From contig CACZVN010000008.1 of assembly GCA_902784615.1 (NCBI GenBank), forward strand, positions 55,878 through 119,877: a DNA stretch of 64,000 bases, given 5' to 3'. Below are positions 9,196 through 18,372 of the stretch, one piece after another (within the stretch, counting starts at the first letter, position 1; each line of letters starts with the position of its first letter). The notes beneath the pieces are model-generated. The model saw only the letters and a list, made by a program, of their open reading frames with translations, made no database searches and was not told the origin of the DNA. The DNA is from an uncultured Prevotellaceae bacterium. Lineage in GTDB: Bacteria; Bacteroidota; Bacteroidia; Bacteroidales; Bacteroidaceae. The translations under genes were made by a program, and so were the position numbers.

Positions 9196-9282
9196 CATCT
9201 TTATATTTATATAATATAGAAAAGGACAATGACTTGTATGGAAAGTACGCGCTTTTATGGTTTATTAACGCGGAAAAACAGA

Positions 9283-9310
9283 TTTAACCTAAAGATAACC
9301 TAACGATAAC
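9283..9310 (+). promoter_or_regulatory. TAAC-N7-TAAC element, copy 2 (extended)
   Basis: The same 17-mer as at 875 occupies 9283-9299 and is followed by two more TAAC sequences at 9301 and 9307, the latter again 11 bp after the previous half-site. It ends 33 bp before the TACCTTTG box at 9333 and lies in the divergent region shared with the receptor/kinase operon. Confidence 0.65.
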
Positions 9311-9332
9311 ACAACCATCCTGCAACTTTCCG

Positions 9333-9340
9333 TACCTTTG
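9333..9340 (+). promoter_or_regulatory. -7 box of the DUF3836-like gene
   Basis: TACCTTTG. No clear TTTG at the -33 position is visible, which would suit an activator-dependent promoter. Confidence 0.65.
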
Positions 9341-9392
9341 CAACGTCAAAAGGACAGAACAACATTAGTAACAACTTTAAAAATTCAGAGAT

Positions 9393-9878
9393 ATGGAACC
9401 AATTATCACCGCAGCAACAGTACTGACCATGTACTTCAACGCTATCAACAGCAATGACGTGAACTATATGTATAACGGCGACATGGAAGATGGCGTAGTC
9501 AACAAGATCGAGGTTTATGAGAGAAACGACCAGCAGCAGATGACCCAGAAGATGGAGTACTGCTATGAGTACGACGCAGAGGGACGCCTCACGAACAAGG
9601 AGATGCTTAGTTGGGACGAGGCCAACAAGCAGTGGACCAAGAACAGCCGTCTCACCTATAAGTATTATAAGAACGGCTATAACGTGGAGGTGAGTTATTG
9701 GAACAAGGAGATGCAGGCCTACGACCTTCCCTCAGAGGTGACCCTCTATCGATCTCAGGCTCCCAGTCTGACATCGGTGAAAACCTATAAGATGAACGAG
9801 AAAAAAGATAATATGTATCTTCTGAGCAGTATGATTGTGATGGAACCGATCGATAGCCGTTTGCTCGCCACTAAATAA
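9393..9878 (+). CDS. DUF3836-like protein
   Basis: 161 residues. It consists of short beta-hairpin repeats of the type YxYDAEGRLTNKEMLSWDEANKQW, similar to the DUF3836 family of small Bacteroidetes proteins of unknown function. The N-terminus (MEPIITAATVLTMYFNAINS) is moderately hydrophobic but not a convincing signal peptide. It is a single-gene unit: TACCTTTG box 60 bp upstream, hairpin terminator at 9911. Because the promoter carries the extended TAAC element and sits opposite the kinase/regulator operon, it may be a target of that system (inference). Confidence 0.6.
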   Translation: MEPIITAATVLTMYFNAINSNDVNYMYNGDMEDGVVNKIEVYERNDQQQMTQKMEYCYEYDAEGRLTNKEMLSWDEANKQWTKNSRLTYKYYKNGYNVEVSYWNKEMQAYDLPSEVTLYRSQAPSLTSVKTYKMNEKKDNMYLLSSMIVMEPIDSRLLATK

Positions 9879-9910
9879 TGTGATTTCATAATTCTCTCAA
9901 TATATATATA

Positions 9911-9951
9911 GGCTGCCATTTTCACTTGCTGGTGAGTGGCAGCCTTCTTTT
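9911..9951 (+). terminator. Terminator after the DUF3836-like gene
   Basis: Arms GGCTGCCA (9911-9918) and TGGCAGCC (9937-9944) followed by TTCTTTTT. The T-run abuts the TAAC element of the next gene. Confidence 0.8.
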
Positions 9952-9966
9952 TAACCTAAAGATAAC
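9950..9966 (+). promoter_or_regulatory. TAAC-N7-TAAC element, copy 3
   Basis: Identical 17-mer to those at 875 and 9283. It ends 33 bp before the TATCTTTG box at 10000, the same helical phase as copy 2. Confidence 0.6.
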
Positions 9967-9999
9967 GTAAATTTGACGGGTTGTTACAAAAAAAGTATG

Positions 10000-10007
10000 T
10001 ATCTTTG
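10000..10007 (+). promoter_or_regulatory. -7 box of the M16 peptidase gene
   Basis: TATCTTTG, 36 bp upstream of the ATG at 10044. Confidence 0.65.
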
Positions 10008-10043
10008 CAGACAGAAACCCAAACCAAACAAAATCGTAACAAT

Positions 10044-12854
10044 ATGAAACTGAGAAAAATCTTTGTGGCAGTTGCACTGCTCACCACAGGACTGGCATCA
10101 GCACAGCAGATGCCAGACGTGCCTGTAGATGCCGGTGTCCGTATCGGCAAGCTCGACAACGGACTGACCTATTACCTCCGTCACAACAACAATCCGGAGA
10201 AGAAAGCCAACTTCTACATCGCCCAGCGCGTGGGTTCCATCCAGGAGGATGACTCGCAGCAGGGTCTGGCCCACTTTCTGGAGCACATGGCCTTTAATGG
10301 TTCGGAGCATTTCCCCGATGGAAAGATGCTTGAGTATCTGCAGACCATCGGTGTACAGTTCGGACGCAGCCTGAATGCTTATACCTCTATTGACCGTACG
10401 GTCTATTATATCGCTGATGTGAGCACGGAGCGCCAGTCAGCCCTTGATTCCTGTGTCCTCGTGCTGCGCGACTGGTCGAGCGGCATCACGGCCGATCCGG
10501 CTGAGATCGAGAAGGAGCGCGACGTGATCCACAATGAGTATCGTATGCGTAACAGTCCTGACCAGCGTATGATTGAGCGCGCGCTGCCGACGCTGTTTCA
10601 GGGCTCGAAGTACGGTTATCGTATGCCTATCGGTAAGATGGAGATTGTGGATAACTTCAAACCCGAGGAACTGGTAGCTTATTATAAGAAATGGTATCGT
10701 CCTGACAACCAGGCGCTCGTCATTGTGGGTGACATCGATGTCGATTACACGGAAAACCTTATTAAGAAACTTTTCAACGACATTGTCGTACCAGCCGATG
10801 CTGCCAAGGTAGTTGATGAGCCCGTGCCCGACAACGAGCAGGCTATCTATGTGGCAGAGAAAGACAAGGAACAGCAGTATCCTATCCTGTTGCTCTCGAT
10901 GAAGCGCGATCCTATCCCCGCAGAACTGAAGAAGACGATGGCCTCCCTCGTGACGGATTATCTGAGCGACCTCACATGTGCGATGATCAATAGCCGTTTC
11001 TCTGAGATTCAGCAGCAGCCTGACTGTCCTTTCGTTCAGACACAGGTTCAGGATGGCAACTATCTGCAGATGGCTCGTACCAAGGATGCTTTGTTGTTCA
11101 TTTGTGTGGCTAAGGAAGGTCAGGAGACTGAGACCCTGCAGGCCGTGATGCGCGAGTCCAAGCGTATTCATGACTTCGGCTTCACTGCCACTGAGTTCGC
11201 CCGTGCCAAGGCTGACTACCTGAGCGCCCTGGAGAAGCGATACACCAACCGCGACAAGATGAAGAATAATGAGTTCGCCAATAGTTATATCGAGAACTTC
11301 CTTGAGAATGACCCCATTCCATCGATAGAGGATTACTATCAGACGATGAACATGCTGGCTCAGCAACTGCCTTTTGAGGTTGTCAACCAGTTTGCACAGC
11401 AGGTTGTCAGTGTGGATGACAAGAACCTCGTGGCTTTCCAGATGGAACAGGAGAAAGAGGGTAAGACCTATATGACACCTGAAGCCATGAAGACGGCAAC
11501 AGAGGCTGTGCGTGCTGAGACACTCACAGCCTGGGTCGATAATGTGAAGGAAGAACCTCTGATCGCTGAGTTGCCCGCCAAGGGTAAGATTGTCAAAGAG
11601 ACAGAGAACAATACGCTTGGCTACAAGGAACTGACGCTCTCCAACGGTGCCAAGGTAATCCTGAAGAAGACCGATTTCAAGGATGACGAGGTGTTGTTCC
11701 AGGGTGAGGCTAAGGGTGGCATGTCGCTCTTCGGCAAGGAAGATATCATGAATCTCCAACTTATCGAACCTGCACAGATGTATAGCGGACTTGGCAATTT
11801 CTTAAAGTCAGAACTCGACAAGGCTCTCGCAGGCAAGCAGGCCAGTGTCAGACTTAGTGTGAAGGAGGATCGTCAGTATATCAGCGGGCGTTCTGTACCT
11901 AAGGATATGGAGACGCTCTTCCAGTTGCTCTACCTCACCCAGACCAATATCAAGAAAGACGAGAAGTCGATGGCTTCGTTCGTCAACCAGATGCAGCTGA
12001 TCCTGCAGAATAAGAGCCTGAACCACCAACTGGTCTATAACGACTCTCTTGAGAGCACCAAGAACAGTGGCAATCCTCTCTACAGACTGCCTGAGGTAGA
12101 AGATATCCAGAAGTTCGACTACGACCGTACGCTCCAGATGCTGAAGCAGCTATATGCCGACGGCGGACAGTTTATTTACACCATCATCGGTAACTTCGAC
12201 GAACAGGCCGTCCGTCCTCTCATCGAGCAGTATATCGCTTCCCTGCCTGCTGGTAAGGCTGTCCAGACAAAGGATATCCGTACTTTCTTCAAGGGTGAGA
12301 AAGTGAACCGCTTCGAGAGACAGATGGAGACACCGCAGGCTCAGACTACAGAGATCTGGATGAACGATAATCTGGCCTATACCCTTGAGAACAAGGTGCT
12401 GCTTGATGCCGCCTCCCGTGTGCTGACCCGTATCTATCTGCGTACGATCCGTGAGGAGGAGAGTGCCGCCTATAATGTAGGTTGTGGTGGTACCATTGAT
12501 AATTTCGGCGCAAAACCAGTTTTCTTCCTGACTGCGCAGGCTCCTACCAATCCTGACAAGCAGACGATTGCTGAGGATCTGATGATGAAGTATCTGAAGG
12601 AGTGCATGGAGAACATCGACGAGACAGACTTGAACCCTGTCAAGGAGATCATGCTGAAGCAGGCTGAGGATGCTAACCGTGAGAATGGTCATTGGATGGA
12701 TGTGCTGACAGAGTGGACGGCAGAGGGTGTTGACCTCCAGACTGGCTATGCGGAGACCGTGAAGGCCCTGACTCCGCAGAAGATTTCCAACTTCCTGCGT
12801 GAAATCGTTATGGCTGGTAATCACGCTTCTATCGTGATGATGCCCGAGAAGTAA
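10044..12854 (+). CDS. M16-family zinc metallopeptidase, exported
   Basis: 936 residues. The signal peptide (MKLRKIFVAVALLTTGLASA, cleavage before QQMPD) fixes the start at 10044; the frame runs further up only through promoter DNA. The inverted zinc motif HFLEH (His77, Glu80, His81) is followed about 75 residues later by the third ligand in the ERDVIHNEYR stretch. Four M16 modules follow in two halves joined by a linker, the long single-chain form. The C-terminal half lacks a second HxxEH and keeps the RTIREEESAAYNVG stretch usual for inactive M16 halves. Expected periplasmic peptide degradation; substrates unknown. The promoter carries copy 3 of the TAAC element. Confidence 0.93.
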   Translation: MKLRKIFVAVALLTTGLASAQQMPDVPVDAGVRIGKLDNGLTYYLRHNNNPEKKANFYIAQRVGSIQEDDSQQGLAHFLEHMAFNGSEHFPDGKMLEYLQTIGVQFGRSLNAYTSIDRTVYYIADVSTERQSALDSCVLVLRDWSSGITADPAEIEKERDVIHNEYRMRNSPDQRMIERALPTLFQGSKYGYRMPIGKMEIVDNFKPEELVAYYKKWYRPDNQALVIVGDIDVDYTENLIKKLFNDIVVPADAAKVVDEPVPDNEQAIYVAEKDKEQQYPILLLSMKRDPIPAELKKTMASLVTDYLSDLTCAMINSRFSEIQQQPDCPFVQTQVQDGNYLQMARTKDALLFICVAKEGQETETLQAVMRESKRIHDFGFTATEFARAKADYLSALEKRYTNRDKMKNNEFANSYIENFLENDPIPSIEDYYQTMNMLAQQLPFEVVNQFAQQVVSVDDKNLVAFQMEQEKEGKTYMTPEAMKTATEAVRAETLTAWVDNVKEEPLIAELPAKGKIVKETENNTLGYKELTLSNGAKVILKKTDFKDDEVLFQGEAKGGMSLFGKEDIMNLQLIEPAQMYSGLGNFLKSELDKALAGKQASVRLSVKEDRQYISGRSVPKDMETLFQLLYLTQTNIKKDEKSMASFVNQMQLILQNKSLNHQLVYNDSLESTKNSGNPLYRLPEVEDIQKFDYDRTLQMLKQLYADGGQFIYTIIGNFDEQAVRPLIEQYIASLPAGKAVQTKDIRTFFKGEKVNRFERQMETPQAQTTEIWMNDNLAYTLENKVLLDAASRVLTRIYLRTIREEESAAYNVGCGGTIDNFGAKPVFFLTAQAPTNPDKQTIAEDLMMKYLKECMENIDETDLNPVKEIMLKQAEDANRENGHWMDVLTEWTAEGVDLQTGYAETVKALTPQKISNFLREIVMAGNHASIVMMPEK

Positions 12855-12876
12855 TAAAAACTCTTAAAAGAGCAAT

Positions 12877-12914
12877 AAAATCCGTAGTCAGTGTGTGCTG
12901 ATTACGGATTTTTA
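12877..12914 (+). terminator. Terminator after the M16 gene
   Basis: A stem of 15 bp with one mismatch (arms 12877-12891 and 12898-12913) ends in a run of T. The next promoter box begins 5 bp later. Confidence 0.8.
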
Positions 12915-12918
12915 TTTG

Positions 12919-12926
12919 TATCTTTG
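12919..12926 (+). promoter_or_regulatory. -7 box of the DUF3737-aminotransferase operon
   Basis: TATCTTTG directly behind the M16 terminator; ATG 20 bp downstream at 12946. Confidence 0.6.
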
Positions 12927-12945
12927 TCCCCACAAAAGCTACTAT

Positions 12946-13797
12946 ATGACAAAGGAACTCATTAAAGACAAGACTTTCGGCGGTGAGCGGCCCCTGTTCG
13001 CCACCCATGACCTCAGACTGGAGAACATTACCATTACTGATGGAGAATCTGGCATCAAGCAGTGCCAGAATATGGAGTGCTATAACAGCAAATTCTATGG
13101 CAAGTACCCGTGGTGGCACGTCGATGGCGCCTATATCGAGAACTGCTATTTTGCACTAGGTTCGCGCTCGGCCATCTGGTACACCAACGACCTGGTGATG
13201 AAGAATTCACGCATCGACGGTCCGAAGTTCTTCCGCGAGATGAGAAATCTCGAACTGGAGAACGTGGAGATCACCGATGCTGACGAGACGTTCTGGAAGG
13301 TGGATGGCATCAGGATCAAGAACGTGAAGTTGCATGGTGGTACCTATCCCTTTATGTTCTCGAAGAATATCTATGTCGATGGACTGGAGAGTGACTCGAA
13401 ATACGTGTTCCAGTACTGTCAGAATGTGGAGATACACCATGCCAATATCCTGACGAAAGACTCGTTCTGGGAGTGTGAGAATGTTTCCATCTATGACTCC
13501 GTGCTAGATGGCGAATATCTGGCCTGGCATTCGAAGAATGTGCGGCTGGTGAATTGTCATCTGGCTGGCGAACAACTGCTCTGCTATACGGAGAATCTCG
13601 TGCTGGAGAACTGCACCATCGATGCTGCTTGCGACCGTATGTTCGAGTATTCCACCGTTGAGGCCGATATCAAGGGACATATCGAGAACATCAAGAATCC
13701 GACTTCCGGACACATTATTGCCGATTCCATCGGTAGTATTACCATCGATGAGAACGTGCGCCAGCCAAACAACTGTATCATAGAGATAAGGAAATGA
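12946..13797 (+). CDS. DUF3737 family right-handed beta-helix protein
   Basis: 283 residues made almost entirely of about 20-residue rungs (for example LENITITDG, MKNSRIDG, LENVEITDAD, IKNVKLHGG, LVNCHLAGE, LENCTIDAA), which indicates a right-handed parallel beta-helix. The opening KDKTFGGERPLFATHDLRLENITI is characteristic of DUF3737. No signal peptide, so cytosolic. The ATG at 12946 follows the TATCTTTG box closely. The stop overlaps the start of the PLP enzyme (ATGA), so the two are translationally coupled; the function is unknown but presumably linked to that enzyme. Confidence 0.85.
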   Translation: MTKELIKDKTFGGERPLFATHDLRLENITITDGESGIKQCQNMECYNSKFYGKYPWWHVDGAYIENCYFALGSRSAIWYTNDLVMKNSRIDGPKFFREMRNLELENVEITDADETFWKVDGIRIKNVKLHGGTYPFMFSKNIYVDGLESDSKYVFQYCQNVEIHHANILTKDSFWECENVSIYDSVLDGEYLAWHSKNVRLVNCHLAGEQLLCYTENLVLENCTIDAACDRMFEYSTVEADIKGHIENIKNPTSGHIIADSIGSITIDENVRQPNNCIIEIRK

Positions 13798-14948
13798 AAT
13801 ACGATTTTGACGAGTTGGTTGAACGCAGGGGAACGAACTGCGTGAAGTGGGATGAAAGTCCGTCAGACGATGTCATACCTCTGTGGGTAGCCGATATGGA
13901 CTTCCGTGTAGCACCAGCCATCCAGAATGCTTTGGAGCAAAGGGTGGCACATGGCGTGTTTGGCTATAACATAGTGCCTGAGAGCTATTATGAGGCCGTT
14001 ATCTCCTGGTTCCGTCGTCGTCATCAATGGGAGATTCAGCGCCAGTGGATACTCTATACCACGGCTGTCGTGCCCGCCATGTCGTGTGTCATCAAGGCAC
14101 TGACGATGCCTGGCGAGAAGGTGCTCATCCTGTCGCCTGCCTATAACTGCTTCTTCTCCAGCATCAGGAACAATGGTTGCGAGGTGCTCGAATCACCTCT
14201 GAAGGCTGTGGGCGACACCTTCGAAATCGACTGGCAAGACTTCGAGGCGAAATGTGCCGACGAGAAGACGACTCTCTTCCTGCTCTGCAACCCTCATAAT
14301 CCCTCTGGCCGCGTCTGGACAAAGAACGAACTGCAGCGTATGTACGATATCTGTCATCAGCATGACGTGAAGGTGGCGAGCGATGAGATCCACTGCGAAC
14401 TCATCATGCCAGGTCAGCAGTTCGTGCCTTTTGGAACGATCACTGACGACTGTGTGGTGATGAATTCACCCTCGAAGAACTTTAACACCGCCGGGCTACA
14501 GATTGCCAACATCATCTGTTCGCATTCCTCATGGCGCCGCCGTATCGACCGTGCCATCAATATCAATGAGGTGTGCGACGTGAATCCTTTTGGTATCGTG
14601 GCTCTTGAGGCTGCCTACAACGAGAGCGAAGACTGGATTGACGAACTCTGCCAGTATCTCTGGGGAAATTATACCGTTTTGCGTGATTTCATCGGGAATA
14701 ATATTCCCCAGTGGAAGGTCTGCCGACTTGAAGGAACCTATCTCCCTTGGGTGGATATCTCAGCCATGGGCATCACAAGTCAGGAACTCTGCGACCGTCT
14801 GCTTCGTGATGCAAACGTCTGGATCAATCCTGGTACGATGTATGGCCCAAAGACAGGCGAGGGCTATGTCCGTCTGAACATAGCCACTCAGCGTAGTCGT
14901 TTGGTGGAAGCCCTTAACCGTGTGGCTAAGGCTTTGGAACAGATTTGA
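13794..14948 (+). CDS. PatB/MalY-type PLP aminotransferase or C-S lyase
   Basis: 384 residues, fold type I. The family opening is visible (RRGTNCVKWD, then PLWVADMDF), with NPHNPSGRVW, the SDEIHCEL segment and the PLP lysine in SPSKNFNTAGLQ. PatB/MalY enzymes cleave cystathionine or cysteine conjugates to pyruvate, ammonia and a thiol; some act as aminotransferases, and the sequence alone does not settle which. Cytosolic. Its last 23 bp overlap the end of the convergent phosphatase gene. It is co-transcribed with the DUF3737 gene. Confidence 0.9.
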   Translation: MKYDFDELVERRGTNCVKWDESPSDDVIPLWVADMDFRVAPAIQNALEQRVAHGVFGYNIVPESYYEAVISWFRRRHQWEIQRQWILYTTAVVPAMSCVIKALTMPGEKVLILSPAYNCFFSSIRNNGCEVLESPLKAVGDTFEIDWQDFEAKCADEKTTLFLLCNPHNPSGRVWTKNELQRMYDICHQHDVKVASDEIHCELIMPGQQFVPFGTITDDCVVMNSPSKNFNTAGLQIANIICSHSSWRRRIDRAININEVCDVNPFGIVALEAAYNESEDWIDELCQYLWGNYTVLRDFIGNNIPQWKVCRLEGTYLPWVDISAMGITSQELCDRLLRDANVWINPGTMYGPKTGEGYVRLNIATQRSRLVEALNRVAKALEQI

Positions 14949-16191
14949 TGCGGTTCGTGTAGAACTCGCGGAAATCAGACCACTTATAATATGGATACTG
15001 TGTCGTGGGGACGGGCAGACTGGCCTCACAGCCATTCAGCAGACATTTCAGGAGGATGTCACCGTCTTTCTTGCTGCGGTAGAATACCAGTTGGATGTTG
15101 CAGGCCTTACAGGTCTCCCAGTTCTGGTAAATGTTCTTTACCTCATAGGGATCCTCAGAATCCTTGTCGGCACCGTTGATTCCCATCAGCACGGTCAGTG
15201 GACCAATGCAGGTGTCATGGCCGAAGCGCAGGTCGGCGAGATGGTCGCTCTTACCATTGATCACAGCATCGGCTTTCTTGATAAAGTCCTCCAGAATGGG
15301 GATCATCTCATACTGCGGGCCGAACACCCACGAGTAGCTGCCGAGATTTTCACCTTCCCAACGATCTACGAGTTCCTCGTCTGTGAGAATACCGTCCATC
15401 AGACCCTCATGGCCGATGCTGGGCAACGAGCAATAGAGGTTGATGAGGTTGCTGGCAATGCGCTCTGCACCAGGCAGTCCTTCTGTATTGGTAAAGACAC
15501 GCGAGACGACCTTCTCATTGATTGAGTTGTCGAACTTAAACTGATCCTTGTTCTTCTCATACTTGGGCTTCACGCCTTTGGGATAGTCATGCTTGATGGG
15601 GTTCTGTTTGTCGCCAGGCACCACACCGTCGAGGGTGAAACGCGAGGACTGCTCACGGATCTCCAGCTCCGGGTTGCATTGCACGAGTTCCTGACAGAAG
15701 GCCGCCATACTAATCACGCAACGGCCAGACAACGAGGAAACGGCGGATACGTTTCCGCCTTTCTTGAAGACCTCGGGGAAGCGGTTATACATCGTGCGGG
15801 CGATGCCCTGATGCTGCTCCCAGCCCAACTGTGTCAGTTCGCTAGTACCTGTCAGGAGTTCATCCTTCACGGCCATGTAACGGTCGTGGAAAGCCTTGCC
15901 CACAGGTGTCAGCTGGTGCTTCTCATGGGCAGCGGCCAGTGTGGCGTCGAGGGCTTTATAGAGAAACTCCGTCCAGTAGTAGCGCGAGCCATGACGGGCG
16001 TAGTGGCTGATGTAGAAAGGCTTGTAGCCTTTGGGTGCCTTTGTCAGTACGGTGGCCTCCTGCTGATAGGGGAAGTCATTGCCGTAGGCTTTCCTTGGGT
16101 TGGCCTTGAGCTGGTCAAGGGCGGGGATGTTCTGCGCTCCAGCCGTCAGGGTCAGGAGTGCCAGGGTCACGATGGTGAGTAATCTCTTCAT
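14926..16191 (-). CDS. Exported histidine-type phosphatase (clade 2, phytase/acid phosphatase-like)
   Basis: 421 residues with a signal peptide (MKRLLTIVTLALLTLTAGA). The catalytic RHGxR motif appears as ARHGSRYY (about residue 65) and the distal HD motif as FGHDTCIG (about 310). This is the histidine acid phosphatase arrangement, not the HAE of MINPP. It removes phosphate from organic phosphates in the periplasm; the substrate is unknown. It starts 12 bp after the GH43 gene and is presumably co-transcribed with it. The C-terminus is cysteine-rich (CKACNIQ, CLLNGCE). Confidence 0.85.
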   Translation of the reverse strand: MKRLLTIVTLALLTLTAGAQNIPALDQLKANPRKAYGNDFPYQQEATVLTKAPKGYKPFYISHYARHGSRYYWTEFLYKALDATLAAAHEKHQLTPVGKAFHDRYMAVKDELLTGTSELTQLGWEQHQGIARTMYNRFPEVFKKGGNVSAVSSLSGRCVISMAAFCQELVQCNPELEIREQSSRFTLDGVVPGDKQNPIKHDYPKGVKPKYEKNKDQFKFDNSINEKVVSRVFTNTEGLPGAERIASNLINLYCSLPSIGHEGLMDGILTDEELVDRWEGENLGSYSWVFGPQYEMIPILEDFIKKADAVINGKSDHLADLRFGHDTCIGPLTVLMGINGADKDSEDPYEVKNIYQNWETCKACNIQLVFYRSKKDGDILLKCLLNGCEASLPVPTTQYPYYKWSDFREFYTNRIKSVPKP

Positions 16192-16203
16192 AATGGTGGT
16201 TGT

Positions 16204-18243
16204 TTAGTTAATCAAGAAAATTTTTGTGAGTCCATTGTAGGTAGCCTTGATGGTGGCTCGACCCTCCACAATGGGACTGATCTCGAACTTCACCTCCGGG
16301 TTCTCAGAGATAGCCGTAAGCTTCGAGTTGTCGCTAAGTTTGCCATATACCTGATAGCGGGTCTGGTCCGTATAGCCGTTCAGATTGGTGAATCGGATGG
16401 GGGTGGTGGGCATCACGAGAGGCTGGTCGTCGGCCAGGATCTGTACCGTGGGTACTGCGGGTGCCTCAAAGATGGCGTCACCCTTCGAGAAACCGATGCC
16501 GTGGAGGTCGAAGAGACCACGAGGTCGCTGCGGACCGCGCGGCACACCCCATCTTGGACGCTCTGGTTCCTTGATGTCAGGTCCTTCTGCCACGAGGTAG
16601 ATGGCATGCTTACCCGTAAGACCCTCAACGGCAGGCACGGGCTGTTGGTAGATCATGGCTGCCCTTGGGGCATCGGCAGGAATGTCAAAAACAGCGATTT
16701 CATCGCCTTTCCAGGGGTCGTCAATCTTCACATGGATCTTAAAGGCGCCTTGTCCACTCGCTGTCAGGTTCAGACAGAGCGTCGTGCCGTCGCCAGCCTT
16801 AGTGCCCTCGAAGGCCTTCAGGCCCTTCGTGCCGGCAGCCAGACCGCCGAAGCCGAAATACTTGAAGCCGACGATACCGCCGTTGGTGATACCGGCCAGA
16901 TCCATCGAGTTGTTCCAGATGTCGTGGTTGTCCTGCATCCATTCGTTGCTGTTGGTGCCGCCCGTCCAGAAACAGGCGATACCAGCGGAGTAATACTGAT
17001 AAGGTGGCAATCCGAAGATCTGGAATCCCTCACTCGTCACCTCGGCACCCGTATAGGTGTTACCGTCAGCGGCAGTAGCCGTCCACTCATTATCCTTGGC
17101 ATAAGGGTCGTAGCCAGTGATCTTCACCACACCGCCCTTGGCCACAGGTTTCTTGTCCCATGTGATCTTCACTGGTGCCACCATCGGCTGACGGGCGAAG
17201 CCGAAGCCGCGTGGTGGACGGTGGTAGAACACGTACCACTGGTCGTTGATTTCCTGCAGCGAGCCGTGAGTATTATGTCCGGCATTGGTGGTGATCAATT
17301 GCGAACCGTTCTCACCCGTCACCACACCACGCGAATCCACCAGTACACCGCCTGAACGCCAGGGACCTAAAGGAGAATCTCCGAAGGCATAGCGTAGGGC
17401 GGAGTTCGTATTACCGAGACCGTATTCCTTGCCGCTATAGCCGCTGAACACCATCACATATTTATTACCTACCTGACGGATTGAGGAGGCTTCGAAGAAA
17501 TTGAAGTCGAGCGGGTTCTGTCCCTCATAAAGGGCCTTGTACTCGCTGCCCTCTCTGTCGAGCAGACGACCGTCGGCACTGCTGGCGGGGATGAAGGGAT
17601 CGATCAGTTCCGTACCCTCGCGCTGGGAGTACATCGTGTTCTGGTCGAGTTCACAGGCTGTGGAGTGCTGGAAACCGTAGAACACATAGGCACGGAAGCC
17701 CTTGTCGTAGTCCTTATCCTTCTTGTCGGTGATAGTCTCGATAAACACGGAGGGGTCGAAGTCGATGAGCGAGCCGGGCACGCACTGACGACCGTCTTCC
17801 GTCAGGTTGATGGGCGTGAAGGGGCCGTTCGGACGGTCACCCTTACATACCATGGCTACGCGGCGCCACCCGCGGGAGTGTGGGTAGAGGTAGTAGGTCT
17901 TCTTGCCCGTCGCCCTGTCTTTCACTTCCACCAGATCTGGGGCAAACATCGTGTCCCACTGGCCATCGACGTAATGCGTGAAGATGGGGCCTTCGTCGCG
18001 CCACTGCGAGAGATCCTCGACGGGTGCCGACCACATGCGGATATCGCTACCGCAGTAGGCCGTGTAGTTCGTGTCATGCGAGCCGATGATATAGGCGCGT
18101 AGCTTGCCTGGGTTATCAGGGTCTTCAAACACGCGGGGCTCACCGTCGGGCAGGTGTTCCCACAGGGGCAGATAGGGGTTCTGGGCGTTGGCCGTCAGAC
18201 AGGCCAGCAACAACAGGGGGAGTAAAAACAATCTTTTCTTCAT
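16204..18243 (-). CDS. Exported glycoside hydrolase family 43 protein with C-terminal carbohydrate-binding region
   Basis: 679 residues with a signal peptide ending LTANA. The first 350 residues form a five-bladed propeller of the GH43 type: an aspartate near the N-terminus (FEDPDNPGKL), the pKa-modulating aspartate region (IDFDPSVF) and the general acid glutamate in FFEASSIRQV. Residues about 400-590 look like a CBM6-type beta-sandwich, and the last 80 residues like an Ig/Big_2 domain. GH43 enzymes usually attack arabinan, xylan or arabinoxylan side chains; the substrate cannot be read here. A TATCTTTG box lies at 18277 on this strand. Surface or periplasmic location is inferred. Confidence 0.85.
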   Translation of the reverse strand: MKKRLFLLPLLLLACLTANAQNPYLPLWEHLPDGEPRVFEDPDNPGKLRAYIIGSHDTNYTAYCGSDIRMWSAPVEDLSQWRDEGPIFTHYVDGQWDTMFAPDLVEVKDRATGKKTYYLYPHSRGWRRVAMVCKGDRPNGPFTPINLTEDGRQCVPGSLIDFDPSVFIETITDKKDKDYDKGFRAYVFYGFQHSTACELDQNTMYSQREGTELIDPFIPASSADGRLLDREGSEYKALYEGQNPLDFNFFEASSIRQVGNKYVMVFSGYSGKEYGLGNTNSALRYAFGDSPLGPWRSGGVLVDSRGVVTGENGSQLITTNAGHNTHGSLQEINDQWYVFYHRPPRGFGFARQPMVAPVKITWDKKPVAKGGVVKITGYDPYAKDNEWTATAADGNTYTGAEVTSEGFQIFGLPPYQYYSAGIACFWTGGTNSNEWMQDNHDIWNNSMDLAGITNGGIVGFKYFGFGGLAAGTKGLKAFEGTKAGDGTTLCLNLTASGQGAFKIHVKIDDPWKGDEIAVFDIPADAPRAAMIYQQPVPAVEGLTGKHAIYLVAEGPDIKEPERPRWGVPRGPQRPRGLFDLHGIGFSKGDAIFEAPAVPTVQILADDQPLVMPTTPIRFTNLNGYTDQTRYQVYGKLSDNSKLTAISENPEVKFEISPIVEGRATIKATYNGLTKIFLIN

Positions 18244-18276
18244 GTGTTATTGGTTTGTTGGTTCATAATTTCTGCG

Positions 18277-18284
18277 CAAAGATA
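18277..18284 (-). promoter_or_regulatory. -7 box of the GH43-phosphatase operon
   Basis: TATCTTTG on the minus strand, about 35 bp upstream of the GH43 ATG. Confidence 0.6.
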
Positions 18285-18309
18285 GCAAAAAATTCGCAAA
18301 ATCGCCAAA

Positions 18310-18341
18310 TTTTCAATTTTCAATTTTCAATTTTCAATTAA
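18310..18341. repeat. Four-fold TTTTCAA heptamer repeat
   Basis: Tandem TTTTCAA units between the divergent promoters of the GH43 operon and tRNA-Arg. One of several 7-9 nt degenerate repeats at gene borders in this window. Confidence 0.8.
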
Positions 18342-18347
18342 TTATCG

Positions 18348-18355
18348 TACCTTTG
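18348..18355 (+). promoter_or_regulatory. -7 box of tRNA-Arg
   Basis: TACCTTTG, 17 bp upstream of the tRNA 5' end. Confidence 0.65.
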
Positions 18356-18372
18356 CACCATCTTTATGACCT

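Noticed and set aside
10437-11759. A 440-codon open frame on the minus strand inside the M16 gene
   Set aside because: It is the codon-bias shadow of a clear peptidase gene and has no recognisable domain or promoter.
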